From NCBI GenBank assembly GCA_001599755.1, contig BCHX01000008.1:1798001-1862000 (forward strand): 64,000 nucleotides of DNA, given 5' to 3'. Every line of letters starts with the position of its first letter. The stretch's first letter is position 1. The stretch is from Gliomastix tumulicola. Its lineage: Eukaryota; Ascomycota; Sordariomycetes; Hypocreales; Bionectriaceae. The translations under genes and the position numbers were made by a program. A model generated the notes under the pieces. That model was not told the DNA's origin. It saw only the letters and a list, made by a program, of their open reading frames with translations, and ran no database searches. Below are positions 1 to 11,727 of the stretch, piece by piece.

Positions 1-141
1 CTCCACTGACGACCCCACCAACCACCGCCAGCTTAACCACCAGCCAAACCATCACCAGCAACCTCAGTGACGCTGCTCCGAGCTCACTGCCAGCGCTACT
101 TTACCTTGCCGACCAGAGCAGCTCCCCGGAGCAAAGCCAGC

Positions 142-1646
142 ATGTCCATACCGCCCCAGCTCATCCGCGTAAAACGGAAAAGAGCCGATGACGAATCCCC
201 CGTCGCTTTCCTCCGTACGTCACACCCAACCCTGATCTAACCCCCCCCCTTTTCGTATCGTACCTCTACTCACCTGCCTCCCTTTTTGCAGAGTTTGAAG
301 ATGACGGCCCGAAGCGTCACCGTACCGGAACGCACTGGGTCTACCAGCGCCGCGAGACCCGTGACGCCGCCGCCGCACGGCTGAAGGACCCGACCGCCCT
401 CGCCAGCGCCGTGTCGAAGAGGGACATCAAGCCCGTCATACACGTGTCCAAACCCGAGGGCGAGTCTGCCGGTGCAAGCACAGCTTCTTCCCGGAATGCT
501 GCTGCTGGTTCTTCTTCTGCAGGCACCGCGACGCCGCCCAGGGCCACCAAGACGCTGTCGCCGCGACCCAGCCTCCAGAAGCTGCGCCAGGAACGCCGAA
601 GATTCCACCTCTCCCGGTCGGCCCTCTCGACAACTACGAGCACAAGCAGCGATGTGCCCCCTACGGGCGTGGCTAAGAGACGGAGCACATCCCCCGCCGT
701 CTTCGTCGAGCGAGGCCGCAAGAAACTCATCCGCAAGGCCCTGCAGAACGCCACGCAGCAGGCGCAGGAGAAGGCACCCTCCCCGGAGCCACGCACCCAG
801 GCCGTCGCCCCTGCGCCGCCGCCGCCGGCCCCCGAAGGAACCAAGGAAGTCTTCAAGCGACCGGGAACCAAGAGGGTGAAGCCCCGGTCGGAGGATGCGC
901 CGGCACAGCGCGCCCCGCTCCCGGCGTCGTCTGCGAAGCCGCACACTGAGGACCTGGACAAGATCGCCGCTGAGATGAACCAATGGGTCCTCGACGAGAT
1001 CGGCGCGAACCTGGAGCAGATGGAGGCGGAGAAGAAGAAGACGCAGACGACGACGCCTCGCTTCAGGCCCAAGGCCCCGCCGCAGCGCTTCGCGGAGAGA
1101 CAGCCGGAAACTCTGCAGCCGCCTGTGACGGACGCGGCGATGAGCGATGTGACGGACGAGGAGGGCGATGACGATGATGGGGACTGGGTGATTGACGAGT
1201 ATGTCCGGGTGCCAGCTAAGAGCATGGCCGTGGACATATCACCCGCAGAAGTTGGTGTGTTAGTCCTGGATGGCGAGGAGGACGACATCCAATTCTTTGG
1301 CGACGACTACGACGAGGATGACGAGTATCTAGAAGACGACGAGGACGAAAATGGTAAGCGGTGGCCCTCACCAGCTCTCTCTCTCTCTCTGCCGCCCTCC
1401 AACTAACAATGCGCCGTAGCCGAGAACCACTACACGGCGGATTACCCAGAGGACGAGGTCGACTCAGACGACGAGTTCAACCGCCACGCCTACTACTACA
1501 GGAACGCCAATGCGTCCGACGAAGAGGAGTTTGATAACAACTACTACCACTCGGACAGTGACGACATGGTCCTCAACGGCGACAACGACGACGCAGCAAC
1601 AATGGCCCGCATCAAGGCCTACATGCAGCGATACGGTGAACGCTGA
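142..1646 (+). CDS. IWR1: Iwr1-type RNA polymerase II nuclear import factor
   Basis: Three exons (142-214, 292-1353, 1420-1646) give 453 residues; both introns are GT-AG and phases agree. The N-terminus carries the family hallmark RVKRKR followed by a DESPVAFLQFED stretch and KRHR. The C-terminal half has the Iwr1 domain: DWVIDEYVRVP, an acidic DDYDEDDEYLEDDEDEN run, then HYTADYPEDEVDSDDEFN, which is split by intron 2. The middle (about residues 80-330) is Ser/Pro/basic-rich and looks disordered. Yeast Iwr1 binds assembled RNA polymerase II and supplies an NLS for its nuclear import; that role is taken from the family. The fungal protein is longer than the yeast one because of the central linker. 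The start at 142 is the only ATG that puts RVKRKR at the terminus. The only downstream neighbour is a convergent gene. Confidence 0.88.
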
Positions 1647-2807
1647 GCGCACAGTCACATACAACCACACACATACACACACACACACCGGACCTTCCTG
1701 TCCTTCCCCCGACTCATCTCTCCCTCCATCACGCTTGAGAAACCGAGTCACGCAAAGTCCGTCATGTGCCCTCCGTTCCCCCCTTGGAGCGGTCGGACTT
1801 GTTGGCTGCAGCCGAGGCCAACGCTTGGATCACCTGTCCTGCGACTCCCGGACCTCCGCTGCCCACACCATCAGGTCGGAGTGACAACTGACTCCCCTCG
1901 TGTTGGCGCGTGCGGCATCTGTTGGTCCTCTCTATTCGAGTCCTGGGGTGGGTGTCCCACTCAGGCATTGACCGCTTGGGCGACCCTCTATTCAATAACG
2001 GCAGATCGAGATGGATGGATGGATGGCACAGGAAGCTCAGACATATTCAATCGCAGTTTGATTCCTCATTTTCTAGCCAAAATGCTAGGTCCTGTCTGTA
2101 CATCCTTGCTCCCAGAATAGAGCCAGCGTTATTGCGCAGCCCATCCTGCCCAGCGCCCCTTTTAGTAGTATAGGTATTTGAGAAATCAAGAAGCAAGCCC
2201 CCCTCCCTCCCAATAAACCGGCAGTTGACGCCTCCATCGTAGACATCTCATTAACCATAGAATTCATCTCCTCGGGCGCTCATTCCCTCAGTAAGCCATT
2301 CCAAACCGTAATAGGCTGCCCGTCCTATTGTCATACCAGTGCCTTTGATTTTGTTGTACATGTGGCAGTAAAAAAAATTGTGCAGAACAAAGAACATGAA
2401 AGTACGTAGTGACATAGAAAGAACAGACAATAAATAAAGAAAGAAAATAGAAAAAGGTAAATGAAGGTAAAGGTTAAGAAGAGAAGAGAAGAAACATTGC
2501 GAGCATATGATCATTGGACAAAAGAGACACCAAGAAATGTGTATGTAATACACAACTGGCCTGCTTGGTAAACAAGGGTAAAAAGACTGTCGTGCCGTCG
2601 GCGTATTACACGTCAAACATGTTGAAGTAAGGAGATAGAGAAAGTCAAGGAGAGCATAGTGTGTGAGGGGAAGGTCCATCTGTGTGCGCATGTATGCACA
2701 TCAATCATAGAGTTGGCAGAAGGCCATGTTCCTGCGCCGCTCCGCCCTTTGGGTGAGTTGCGAGATTCGCTTTTGAGCTATTGTGATATTGATTATTAGC
2801 ATTGGGT
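1647..2807. other. Intergenic, convergent 3' ends
   Basis: About 1.2 kb between the stops of the Iwr1 gene and the Myb-like gene. It begins with a short CA repeat (about 1667-1690) and becomes A/T-rich and purine-rich around 2360-2500. Open frames here are short and resemble nothing I know. It probably holds both 3' UTRs. Confidence 0.6.
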
Positions 2808-3941
2808 TCACTCCTCTTCTGTAACGGAGGCCAACGGTAGTAACTCACCCCAGTCCCGAGCCTCAAGCTTACTGGCTTCGTCCGCCCAGGAGTACTGGAT
2901 CAGGCGCTCAGGGTATCTCTGAGCCAGCCCCATGCCCTCGGAGGCCTTTTGACGGCACTTGATGGCAATGGTCCGGGGCTCCTCGTCCTCTTCATTGTCG
3001 AAGATGAGCCAGCCCTGCTCGTCCCAGACGGGTATCCTCAAGTTCATGCGGTAGTACCAAGCCTGGAGGCCCGACGTGGTCCTCTGGGGAACGCTGCCGA
3101 AGATGGTGGCGAAGTCCCTTGTAATGGTCGCCCACTTCTGCTTCTTGTCGTTGAGGGCGTAGATGATGAAGTCGCCCTCCTCTGTCGAGTACTTCTTGTT
3201 GATGTGAGGGGCTTCGCCATCTTGCTGGGCATGGTCCTCCAGAGGAGGGCTTGGGTATCCGCTGTATTCGGTCGCCGAGCCGTCAACGGACGGGGTAAAG
3301 ACCCGTGGGCTGTGAAATGATGAGGCATAGAGCGATGGACTGCTGGCTGGAGAAGAGCTGAAGGCCTGCTGTGCGTAGGAATGGCGATCATGGGGAGTAG
3401 GGCTGGAATGAGGAGGCCTTCCGCCGAAGACGTCGAAGCGAGGAACGGGACTTGCTTGGGACGATATAGGTGTGAACGCCGGCGGCGGGCTCGACGTTGC
3501 GCTTCCGTGGAATTTGATGAGGTCCTCGACGCCCTGCTCAAATTCCTTGAGACTAGGAAGACGAAGGGGTGTTGTTGTGGCTGCCGTCGGCGCCCCGACG
3601 TTAGATACCGGAGGGTAGATCGAACAATACGTTCGAGGTCTACGAGGAGTGGCTGTCCTGAGGGGCACTGGAGCAGACGAAGCGTTAGCCGTGACCAGCA
3701 CCGGCCCTCTTGATGACGGTAGGAACCTACGGGAGTGTTTGACAAGAGGAGAGTCGGATGTCGACCTGGGAGGTGTTTGGGGCACGTCTCCGGGATACGA
3801 GTCTGAATGCTTCTCTTGGACGATGCTCTTGTCATCGTCGCTGCTGGGTGCTTCCAAGTCGATGACCTCAACTGGCTGAGTTCTTGCTCTCTTGGGAGCA
3901 GGGAGATGCCAGGCATCGTCAAGCTCACGGGCGACCTTCAT
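2808..3941 (-). CDS. Myb/SANT-like domain protein, function unknown
   Basis: A single uninterrupted frame of 377 residues. The first 230 residues are Ser/Pro-rich with a basic patch (PKRARTQ) followed by VEVIDLEAP, which resembles a SUMO-interacting hydrophobic core. Residues about 245-345 form the only folded-looking part: a helical segment with W-A-T-I-T-R-D-F, then VPQRTTSGLQAWYYRMN and IPVWDEQGWLIFD. The tryptophan and aromatic spacing with RT-x2-GLQ-x2-YYR resembles Myb/SANT or homeodomain-like DNA-binding helices seen in many fungal nuclear proteins. A chromatin or transcription role is inferred, not shown. The start at 3941 is the first ATG of the frame. Upstream lies the 4.4 kb spacer, so its promoter region is unusually large. 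Confidence 0.7.
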   Translation of the reverse strand: MKVARELDDAWHLPAPKRARTQPVEVIDLEAPSSDDDKSIVQEKHSDSYPGDVPQTPPRSTSDSPLVKHSRRFLPSSRGPVLVTANASSAPVPLRTATPRRPRTYCSIYPPVSNVGAPTAATTTPLRLPSLKEFEQGVEDLIKFHGSATSSPPPAFTPISSQASPVPRFDVFGGRPPHSSPTPHDRHSYAQQAFSSSPASSPSLYASSFHSPRVFTPSVDGSATEYSGYPSPPLEDHAQQDGEAPHINKKYSTEEGDFIIYALNDKKQKWATITRDFATIFGSVPQRTTSGLQAWYYRMNLRIPVWDEQGWLIFDNEEDEEPRTIAIKCRQKASEGMGLAQRYPERLIQYSWADEASKLEARDWGELLPLASVTEEE

Positions 3942-6900
3942 GGTTCAGGTTTGAGGAATACCTCCCTTTGTCTTGTCGCAACTGAGAAGGGTGTGAAAAA
4001 GGGGTTGCTGCCGGTTGATTGAAAGAGACAGTATGCTCAGAGACGGCAGACTCGAGTAATGTGGAAGGAGTTGTTAAGACACGGAAGGGCAGACTGAGAT
4101 GAAGAAGGTGGGAGGGCAGGTTAATTATATAGATATGGGGATTCGGTGATCAGCCAGACTGATGAGGAGCCAAGAAGTAGATGGGTTGCAAGAACTACCA
4201 CACCTCAGCGTCCCGAGTTTCGAGACCCCTGGTAGCCAATGTTGTCTCCCCAGGCCCCCATCAGTCTCTGCTGCCACCATCGGTATATTCTTCCATCAAG
4301 TACCCAGTTAGTCACTACTTCCAGATTCAGTACAGTCCAGCACAGTATTGAAGCAAATGTCTTGGACCGTGCCACCTTGCGAAGCTAAGGCAAAGTCAGG
4401 ACCAACATGAACAGTCATCACACCCACCAGCAGAGACCGAAAGAAGAAAAGAGATCATTGCAGGGTGGTGGATATGGGCACGGTGTGTTGACCACGGTCT
4501 GAACCCGCGGAAATCCAGGCCAAGACAAGGCGGCTCTAGTGGAACACTGGTAGATACTCATTCGATGCATGTTTTTCCCTTTCCACCGCACACCCATAGA
4601 CACGGCAGTCGACTTGTTCAGGGGAGAGCGGGGCAGGGGGGTCAGAAAGCGAGAAGAAAAAGCGTTCAGCTCGCCGCAGTCTCTTCTCGTATGGCCAAGA
4701 CAGACCGAGAAGGATGGTGGGAGGAGTGGCAACATCCAGCATCTAGCCTTTGCTTGAGGCAAGGGAGGTGCGGAATGAGTAGATCAGGAGGCGGGAAAGG
4801 ATACAATGATGGAGATGGGATGGACAATACTAAGAACGAGGGTGCGGCCGCTGCTGAGCGTACTCGTAGGGGAGGCCGAAGTGAGCCGGACCTCTTGCCC
4901 GGACGGCCATCTCGGAGCTAGTCCCAAGTCGATCAACAATACCACCACACTCGCTCTCCTTAGCCCTAAAGATGAGAAGAGGGCACAGGCCTGAGCGGGT
5001 TGTCAAAGCTCCGTATCTGGCCAGAGCACCGCCCAAGCTCGAAGCGAGGGGAGGAAAGGTTGTGGCTAGAGCCCAGTGCCCCACTCGACGACGTCGTCAA
5101 CCAACGCTCAATAGCAGACTCAATAGCCACCGGTTAAGGTTTGCGATATTGCTCATGAGCGAGGCCCTGTTGCAATTGGCCGAGGGCGAGTAAGTAGCGC
5201 ATAGTAAGCCCCTCCAAATACGTTATTCACAGGCTCGTGACTGGAGTCAACCACAGCGCTGGGACTGTATTCCAACGCAGACTGGTCAGAACGAGATAGA
5301 TAGGCAGAAGGAGCCTGGGTAGGCCGCACACTGTGCGCTGTTGGTGTGGGTAGGCGGTGTTGGCGCCAGTCAAAGCGGTCTAGGTGGCCACCACTCTTCA
5401 TCAGAGCGCAGCCAACGCTGACGAATACCTGGACGGCAGGTTGGGCGGGCGGCCGATTCCAGCTGGAGCCTGCAAGGACGGCGAGGACGGCACGTCTGCA
5501 AGGGAGAGGTGCGAATCTCTTGGATCCTGCGAATGGCGCTGCGGGAACGGCCTGAGCGTGCATCCGATGAGGAGTGAGCAGACGCAAGGGGACGATCGCG
5601 CCTCTAGCTGCCCTGCATAGGATGGAGGGTAGACGGCAGAGCAGTAAGACACCGACGCAGGGCAGACTGGCTGCATCGCCCGTCGGGCTATTTGATTGGG
5701 GGGCAGAGCCTCAGCAGCAGCTGCAGGTGACATTAGTGGTTTCGCATTGCTTCTGCGTGTTTGCTGGCACTTCTCTTCTTGATCGTCTGCATGGATGGTC
5801 CAGTCGAGAAGAGCAGGGGTGGCCTGAGTAATCTTCGAGCGAAGCGAGGTCGACTGAGAGTGGAGCTACAAGGGTTGCAACTTGCAAGCCCTGCAAGGGC
5901 TGCCAACGTTGGTCAAGAGCCCGGGGAGGTACCCCGGTACATCGTCCTTTACCTCTTAGCCCTCTTGCGTGCCGATATCACCGGCGCCAGTAGCTTAAGG
6001 CTTGACGCTTGACGCTTAACGTCAGGACAGGCAGGCACATCGTCAGTCGGACGGGTGTCGGTGATTCCTGATGGCCCTAAAGTCGCGGTCGAGTCTTGGA
6101 CGCTGGAGCTGCCGCCCTCGCTCCTGCAGAGCCGCCAGTTCCCGTCCCGTTGCTGAAGAGGTCAAAGACACAAGGCCAATCCGAAAATATTCGGCCTGTG
6201 TCTTATCCGTGCTCAGCTCAGTCCCAATCCAGGTACTTGGCTGACAATAAGAGGACAATATGAGCACACTCCGCGATCAATACGGACGAGCCAGGCTCTG
6301 AGCGCCGTGCTCCCCTCCATTAACAGATCACCGAGGTGGAGAATGGGGGAAACAGACCGGTCCTTGCTTTTTCTGATTTCGAAATTCGACTTCCGACGTT
6401 AGACCAGATCTGGCCTAGGCGGTGTGATATAAGCTTGCACAGTGTGTGTGGCTCTCCAGATTCTGCAAGGACGGCATTCTGTATGTCCAAGTACCTGGAC
6501 AGTAGATCCGAGTATCGAGTGCGCCGTGCGAGGTCGAGGAATCCGATTCCCGGCTGAGTTGGCGCTTAAGATACCTGGCGGGTACGCCGAGAGAACGCGA
6601 TGTGTACATGCGACGAGATGATGAGCAGCAATAAGTCAACCACCCCACATTCAGCAACGGTCGTTCTTGCCCATGTTGTACAGTCGCCCTTGATTGTGTT
6701 CCATTCCTTCCGATCAGGGGCCTTGGCTTTGCAAATCGATGCCCACCTCGTCCAATCCGCGATCTACCTCCAGGCTTGAGGGGGCTTGAGGGGGCTTGAG
6801 CAAGCCTGAGATTGAGATGGCTGTCACACTCGTCAATCTCGTCTTCACCGATTTCTAAGTCCTCAGTCAGACGTTGTCATCGGTCACATCTCCCATCTCG

Positions 6901-8335
6901 ACAGCTGCCCCCTGCTCTGTCTCCTCTCCTCTCCTCTCTCCTCCGCTCCTGCCCACACCCCAATCGAGCACCTCGACCACCTCGACCACCGCCAACATCC
7001 TTCATTATCAGAAGTCCATCGGCCAACCAACAGCAGACTCCGCCGCTACGATCTCAAAACGTGTCAAAGGCGAGCAAAGCTTGTGGCACTCCAAGGCAGC
7101 CCGAATCTTGATGAGCTGATAACCAACCCGTCCTCTCTTTTCTTTTTTCTTCTTGTATTCTCCTAGCCACAAGCCACGGGCCTCTTAGCCTGCGGCACGG
7201 TGCCCACCCTGATGCAGACAAGACGAGCTAATCAGACATGACTGACTTGACCTCAGCCCTTGCTTCAAGGATTCATGACACGGCTTGGGTGGCTTGGGGT
7301 AGTTACACCGGGGCCCGACATGTCTCACTCTGTTGATCCGGAGAGAGAGGGAGAGCGAGAGGGGGCACACCTTGAAAGGATTTCACCATCCAAGCCACCT
7401 GTTGGTTGTAAGTTGGCCACTTCGTGCATATGCCCATGTCCCATGCACAGTGTGTTGTCCTTCTCAGCCCAGGGTATCGAAGTATCGAGGTACCTACTCA
7501 CATGATGCGTTCTTCATGCACGACGCAATGTCCACCACATCCTATTGGCCGCCCCCACCTACGAGGGGGACCCTTGATAGCTGATGTTGCGGCAGTAGGT
7601 CGCTTTCTTCTTTCCCCTCCCAGAGCGAGCCAGAGGAGAGGCGGTCCTCTGGCTTTCCACCTGGTCTAGGTTAACGACGGTAGTTAGACGAGGGGCGGTC
7701 AGCTACTCGCCTACTCTTCGCAGAGGACCCGTGATGAACGTCGTCGAGACTCCCTTACGTACTAATCACCGGCCTGCAGGCGCAAGGAGTCCAAAAATGC
7801 AAGGGATAAGAATTGACATTAGCTGGGCTGATCACTTCTCTTCCACTCCCCCCTTGCTTTCGCACTATTGCTCTATCTAGCTGGCTGAAGCCAAGTGGCA
7901 AACATCGCCACAGAGTGTGCTGAGGCGAGGGGGCCTAAATCGAGACATGCAGAACGTCTCCAGACACAGGCTTGATGAGAGGGGCCAACACGGGCCAGAT
8001 TCTCAGGGGCAACTTCTTGGAGCCAGATTCGATGTCTCTAGGTGAACACAAATGAATCATGCCGCCTTCGGTGGTCAGGTACTCTGGGCCACAGACCACG
8101 TAATGAAATTGCGCTGTCGAGGCCCCTCTCCCCTCTTCATTGCCTTTCGTGCCGGAGAGAGACATTGTGAGATTGGCCGCGCCTCAAACCTGTCTCTCCG
8201 CAGCTTAGGCTCGCTACGTTACACCTACCCGAACGCAAGGGACCCGAGACCGAGAATGGAGAGAGAAAATCTTTGAGCTGTAGGACGTCTATGTCTATGT
8301 TTAGAGAGCTGAGACCACGGGGGGGGGCCGCCGCT
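3942..8335. other. Long gene-empty spacer (4.4 kb)
   Basis: Lies upstream of the Myb-like gene and downstream of the Tfc7-like gene, both on the minus strand. All frames are under about 145 codons, overlap each other on both strands, and show no domain or splice-joined pattern that I can recognise. It contains short tandem repeats near 5991-6019 and 6773-6800 and pyrimidine-rich tracts near 6905-6960 and 7135-7160. It is best read as extended 5' regulatory sequence, possibly with non-coding transcripts. Confidence 0.5.
6773..6800. repeat. 10-bp tandem repeat, three copies
   Basis: Unit ggcttgaggg occurs almost three times in direct order, followed by caagcctgag, which inversely repeats part of the unit (gcttgag/caagc). 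Seen directly; no function known. Confidence 0.8.
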
Positions 8336-9363
8336 CTATAGTTTGTGTTCCACCCCTTGCGACATTGAACCCGTGCCGGCAAAAGATTCGTCGCCCGAGA
8401 AGTTCCTGGAGCATATTGTTCAGTCATCATGTATTGCGTCTTGAGACACAGGGGGGCTCGAGTGCACTTACCACCCGCGCTCCTCCCCACCGCTGAGAAA
8501 GCTGCAGTCACTGTTGAGCTCACACGTCCACGTCTCCCCCTCCATCCCAAGCCCGATCCCAGGGTCTGTTTCACCCTGCCTCGTATCGGAGATGAACTGC
8601 TGCTGTTGCCCCCCCTGACGCCTGTAGACGCTGAGACCGCACGTAAAGGCCTTGATATCCTCGTTCGACGGGTCCGACGGCACGCAGCCAGTCAGGACGC
8701 GTCCCAGCGCGATGATGGAGGCCGCATGCGAGCACAGCACGACGGCGCGGTGGCCCTCGGCGTCGCTGCGCTCGATGATGGCGCGGGCGGCCGCCGCGAC
8801 GCGCGCGTACAGCTCCGTCACTGTCTCGCCCTTCTCAGACGGGATCCAGATGGGCGAGTAGTCCTCGTCGTAGGCCGGGAACATGTGCTTGAGGACGCGT
8901 GCTGGCGCGGGTCTTGGGTGAGCAAAGGGCGCGGCGCCGAACCACTCGCCTATTCCTGGCTCCGGGCGGATGACGAGGGTGGCTGGGCTGACGGTGTCGC
9001 CGTCGGACAGCGCGGCCGCCTGGCGCTTCTCCTCGACGAAGGGGGCGATGGTCTGGAGGCAGCGGTAGTAGGGGCTGGAGTAGACGGCGTCGATGGGCGG
9101 ATTGAGCGTCATGAGGTGGGAGGCCAGCTCCCGGGCTTGATGTGTGCCGTGTGAAGTGAGCGCCGGGTCGGCGGGAATGCCGGTGGGAGAGGGGATGGAC
9201 GCCGTGTAGACTCCGGTCACGGGGTCGACGGTCCAGCTTGTGCGGAACTGATGCACCACGAGGAAAGGTGTGTCGTCAGCTCAACGTGGTCTCTCTCGTT
9301 TGATGGCCGTTTTTCGTAGAGACTCACTCCATGACGGACGACGTAGATGACTTCGAGGGGCAT
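8336..9363 (-). CDS. TFC7: Histidine-phosphatase-fold protein, TFIIIC subunit tau55 (Tfc7)-like
   Basis: Three exons on the minus strand (9363-9328, 9247-8472, 8405-8336) give 293 residues. The tiny first exon encodes MPLEVIYVVRHG, supplying the phosphoglycerate-mutase RHG motif, and splices to FRTSWTVDP. The order RHG, then YSSPYYRCLQT, GIGEW, ETVTELYAR, LCSHAASIIALG and finally CSFLSGGEERGWNFSGDESF matches the N-terminal part of yeast Tfc7, a subunit of the RNA polymerase III factor TFIIIC. The catalytic-type histidines (RHG and CSHA) are retained. Without the first and last exons the RHG and the GWNFSGDESF end would be lost, so short exons are well supported. Fungal relatives are often labelled only phosphoglycerate mutase family, and a plain phosphatase role remains possible. 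Head to head with the bZIP gene, 435 bases apart. Confidence 0.82.
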
Positions 9364-9798
9364 TTTTCAGCCCAACGAGCCGGCGGCTGTGTCTGTGTCC
9401 GTGTCTGCGGTTGGACAGAAAAGCCCTGCGGTTCTAGGATGTACTCGCGAACTGGGACATTGATGTCGACTTGGCGTGATTCCAGGATGTGCAGCGCGAC
9501 TTTTCAGCCAGCGGACAACAAAGGCAGCTACGACTCATGGCTCCTTCCACGATCCAACCGGACACCGTCTAAGGTAGTACTAGTACCTCGGCAGGGTGTG
9601 GGGTCCTCACCGATACCTCCGCTCTCTCCTAACTCCGGTTATTGATGATGTATCTTTACAAATCCCATCAAGGGTCCTCGATGGCTGATATCAGCCACTC
9701 GCGATCGTCACTCAAAGTCGAGGTTCTTGTTCTTCTAGCTTTCAAGATGGCTTCCTGTTCCCTTTTTATCTGTAATTCATAGCATTCGATCACGTACA
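9364..9798. promoter_or_regulatory. Divergent promoter region, Tfc7-like / bZIP
   Basis: 435 bases between two divergent start codons, so both promoters and 5' UTRs must lie here or in the first introns. No specific site was assigned. Confidence 0.5.
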
Positions 9799-11167
9799 AT
9801 GGTTTCGTCAGCCAAATCAACACCCAAGGCCGGCTCTAGAGCCACGGCTGCGTCGAAGAAGAGCGTGAATCGAAAGGACCTCGAGAAACGCAAGGAGCAG
9901 AATCGCCAGTCTCAGAAGACGTACAGTGAGTTTTCCCAACGGGGATGTGCGGAGTACTAGTAGATATACGTGCCTCAACGTAAGCCATTCTTCAATGTCC
10001 CACCTCGTGGCTGACCACACCATCTACACAGGGGAGAAGCAGAGACGCCGGATCGAGGAGCTTGAGCGGCGAGCTGCCATGGCCCCTGCCGCCTCCGCTC
10101 CGTCTGCATCCGCTTCCGCCTCAGCGGCACCTGTTCCCGATCCAGCTTCCTCCGTCGAGCCTCTGAGCGTCCCGGAGGCGCCTCTCGGGCAGGCAGGGCA
10201 TGACATTGAGGAGGATGTCATCGATCCCTCCCTGCTATCTCAGCCCGCGGCCCCGGAACCCTCCTCATCCCGCGCGCATCCCAGTGATGCCGTCGTCGTC
10301 GTCACCGCCCCGCTGCCGTCCTCCGGCCTCGTCTTCCACCGCCGCTCCATAGACCCAGACTTCTTCTTCCTCTCCGCCGAGTTCGACCGCTGGCTCCAGG
10401 AAGGCCCGTACAACTTCCCCTCTCCGTCTCCTCCTCCTGCTGCTGCTGCTGCTCGCGGACACTCCCCGGTCCCGACTCCCTCGTCCAAGATGTCCGGCTT
10501 CTGGTCCGGCACCCCGGGCTCCTGCAGCTGCCCCGGCACGCACACATGCCTGCCCCTCCGCATCCCCCACTCCTACCGCCCCGTGCTCCCGTCCTCGCCC
10601 TCCATCTACGCCAACACGCTCCGCATCGACATGTGGTGCGTCCTGTCGGGCATGCTCGAGAACTGCCTCCACCTGGGCATCTCCAAGACCGCCTTCTGCG
10701 CCGACGACTCCCAGTCCCCCTTCTTCCGCATCACTAGCCATAGCAGCGACGACAGAGAGTTGCTGGCCGACGACGAGGAGTCCCAGCAGCTCATCCGGCG
10801 CGTCCGCAGCATCCACGGCGCCATCAAGTACGACCTCCGCCCCATCGACGCCCAGATCCTCCACGGCCACCACCCCTATATCGATATCCTGCCCTTCCGC
10901 GACCTACGGCAGAACCTCATAGCGCAACAGCGCCACATCGACGAGGACGACTTCCTGCTCGACTTCCTGAACAACGCCACTTGTTGGGGCGGCGTGCGGG
11001 ATGCCGGCGCGGGGACCGGCTGCCCCTGGGACGGGAGGAGCTGGGAGGCGAACGAGAATTTCCTGGAGAAGTGGTGGGATCTCGTCGGTGGTGAGGACGG
11101 CGAGCTGACGAGGACGAGCCGGTGGTGGAGGGAGATGAGAGGTGAGCGGGTGACCGAGGCATTCTGA
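9799..11167 (+). CDS. bZIP transcription factor with DUF3425-type C-terminal domain
   Basis: Two exons (9799-9925, 10032-11167), 420 residues. The basic region (about residues 20-55) reads KRKEQNRQSQKTYREKQRRR and contains the bZIP signature N-x7-R; the single intron falls just before that arginine. The zipper is very short: after RIEELERR the sequence becomes Ala/Ser/Pro-rich. The C-terminal two thirds has the DUF3425-type pattern: a Cys-rich SCSCPGTHTC, then IYANTLRIDMWCVLSGMLEN, a helix around HGAIKYDLRPIDAQILHGHHP, and a Trp-rich end (CWGGVRD, FLEKWWDL, RWWREM). Such proteins are nuclear regulators found widely in Pezizomycotina. Targets cannot be told from sequence. It ends 560 bases from the convergent F-box gene. 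Confidence 0.85.
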
Positions 11168-11727
11168 CATATCATGACGCTCTTCACAAGTCAAATAGGC
11201 GAAAAAAGCTCCTGCTCGGTAGTAAGCTATGAGTTCTTGATGGCATTCTATGTACCAGTGTATCAAACAGACATCTATTCGTTCGTCACATGAAAACTCC
11301 CTTCGTGTAGGCCCAAGGATCCAGCAACTCAAAAAGGCTGCCTTATGCAGCAGAACTCGAGCAATAATAGAACTCGTTCAAAAAGTACGCTCCAGTCGCC
11401 CCTTACCCATCCGATAAAATCAAAAGCTTGTATGCGAGAAGCCATCGGGGACGAAGAAAAAAACAGAGAACGGAGAAAATTCACCAGTCCACCGTCTGTG
11501 CAACTCCCAGAAAACAAGGCTGAGAAAAGAGTGCAGAGGCTAAATCAGAGTCACAGTGAAGAAATCAGCAAAGAGAGGAGGGAATGCGAGGACAAAAGCA
11601 AGCATGAACATCGCAGCTTCCTGTTGCGAGGAATTGCCGCAGGCGCCGAGGCACAACGCTCGAGTTCGAGCCCTGTTGGTTTCGTACCAGCTTGTCCAAA
11701 ACCAATGTCAACCAGGTTCGGGAGTCG
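11168..11727. other. Intergenic, convergent 3' ends
   Basis: 560 bases between the stops of the bZIP and F-box genes. An A-rich stretch around 11340-11600 is present. No coding or RNA signal was recognised; 3' UTRs expected. Confidence 0.5.

Noticed and set aside
341..1288. Long minus-strand frame opposite the Iwr1 gene
   Set aside because: Antisense shadow of a GC-rich coding exon; low-complexity product, while the plus frame has clear Iwr1 motifs.
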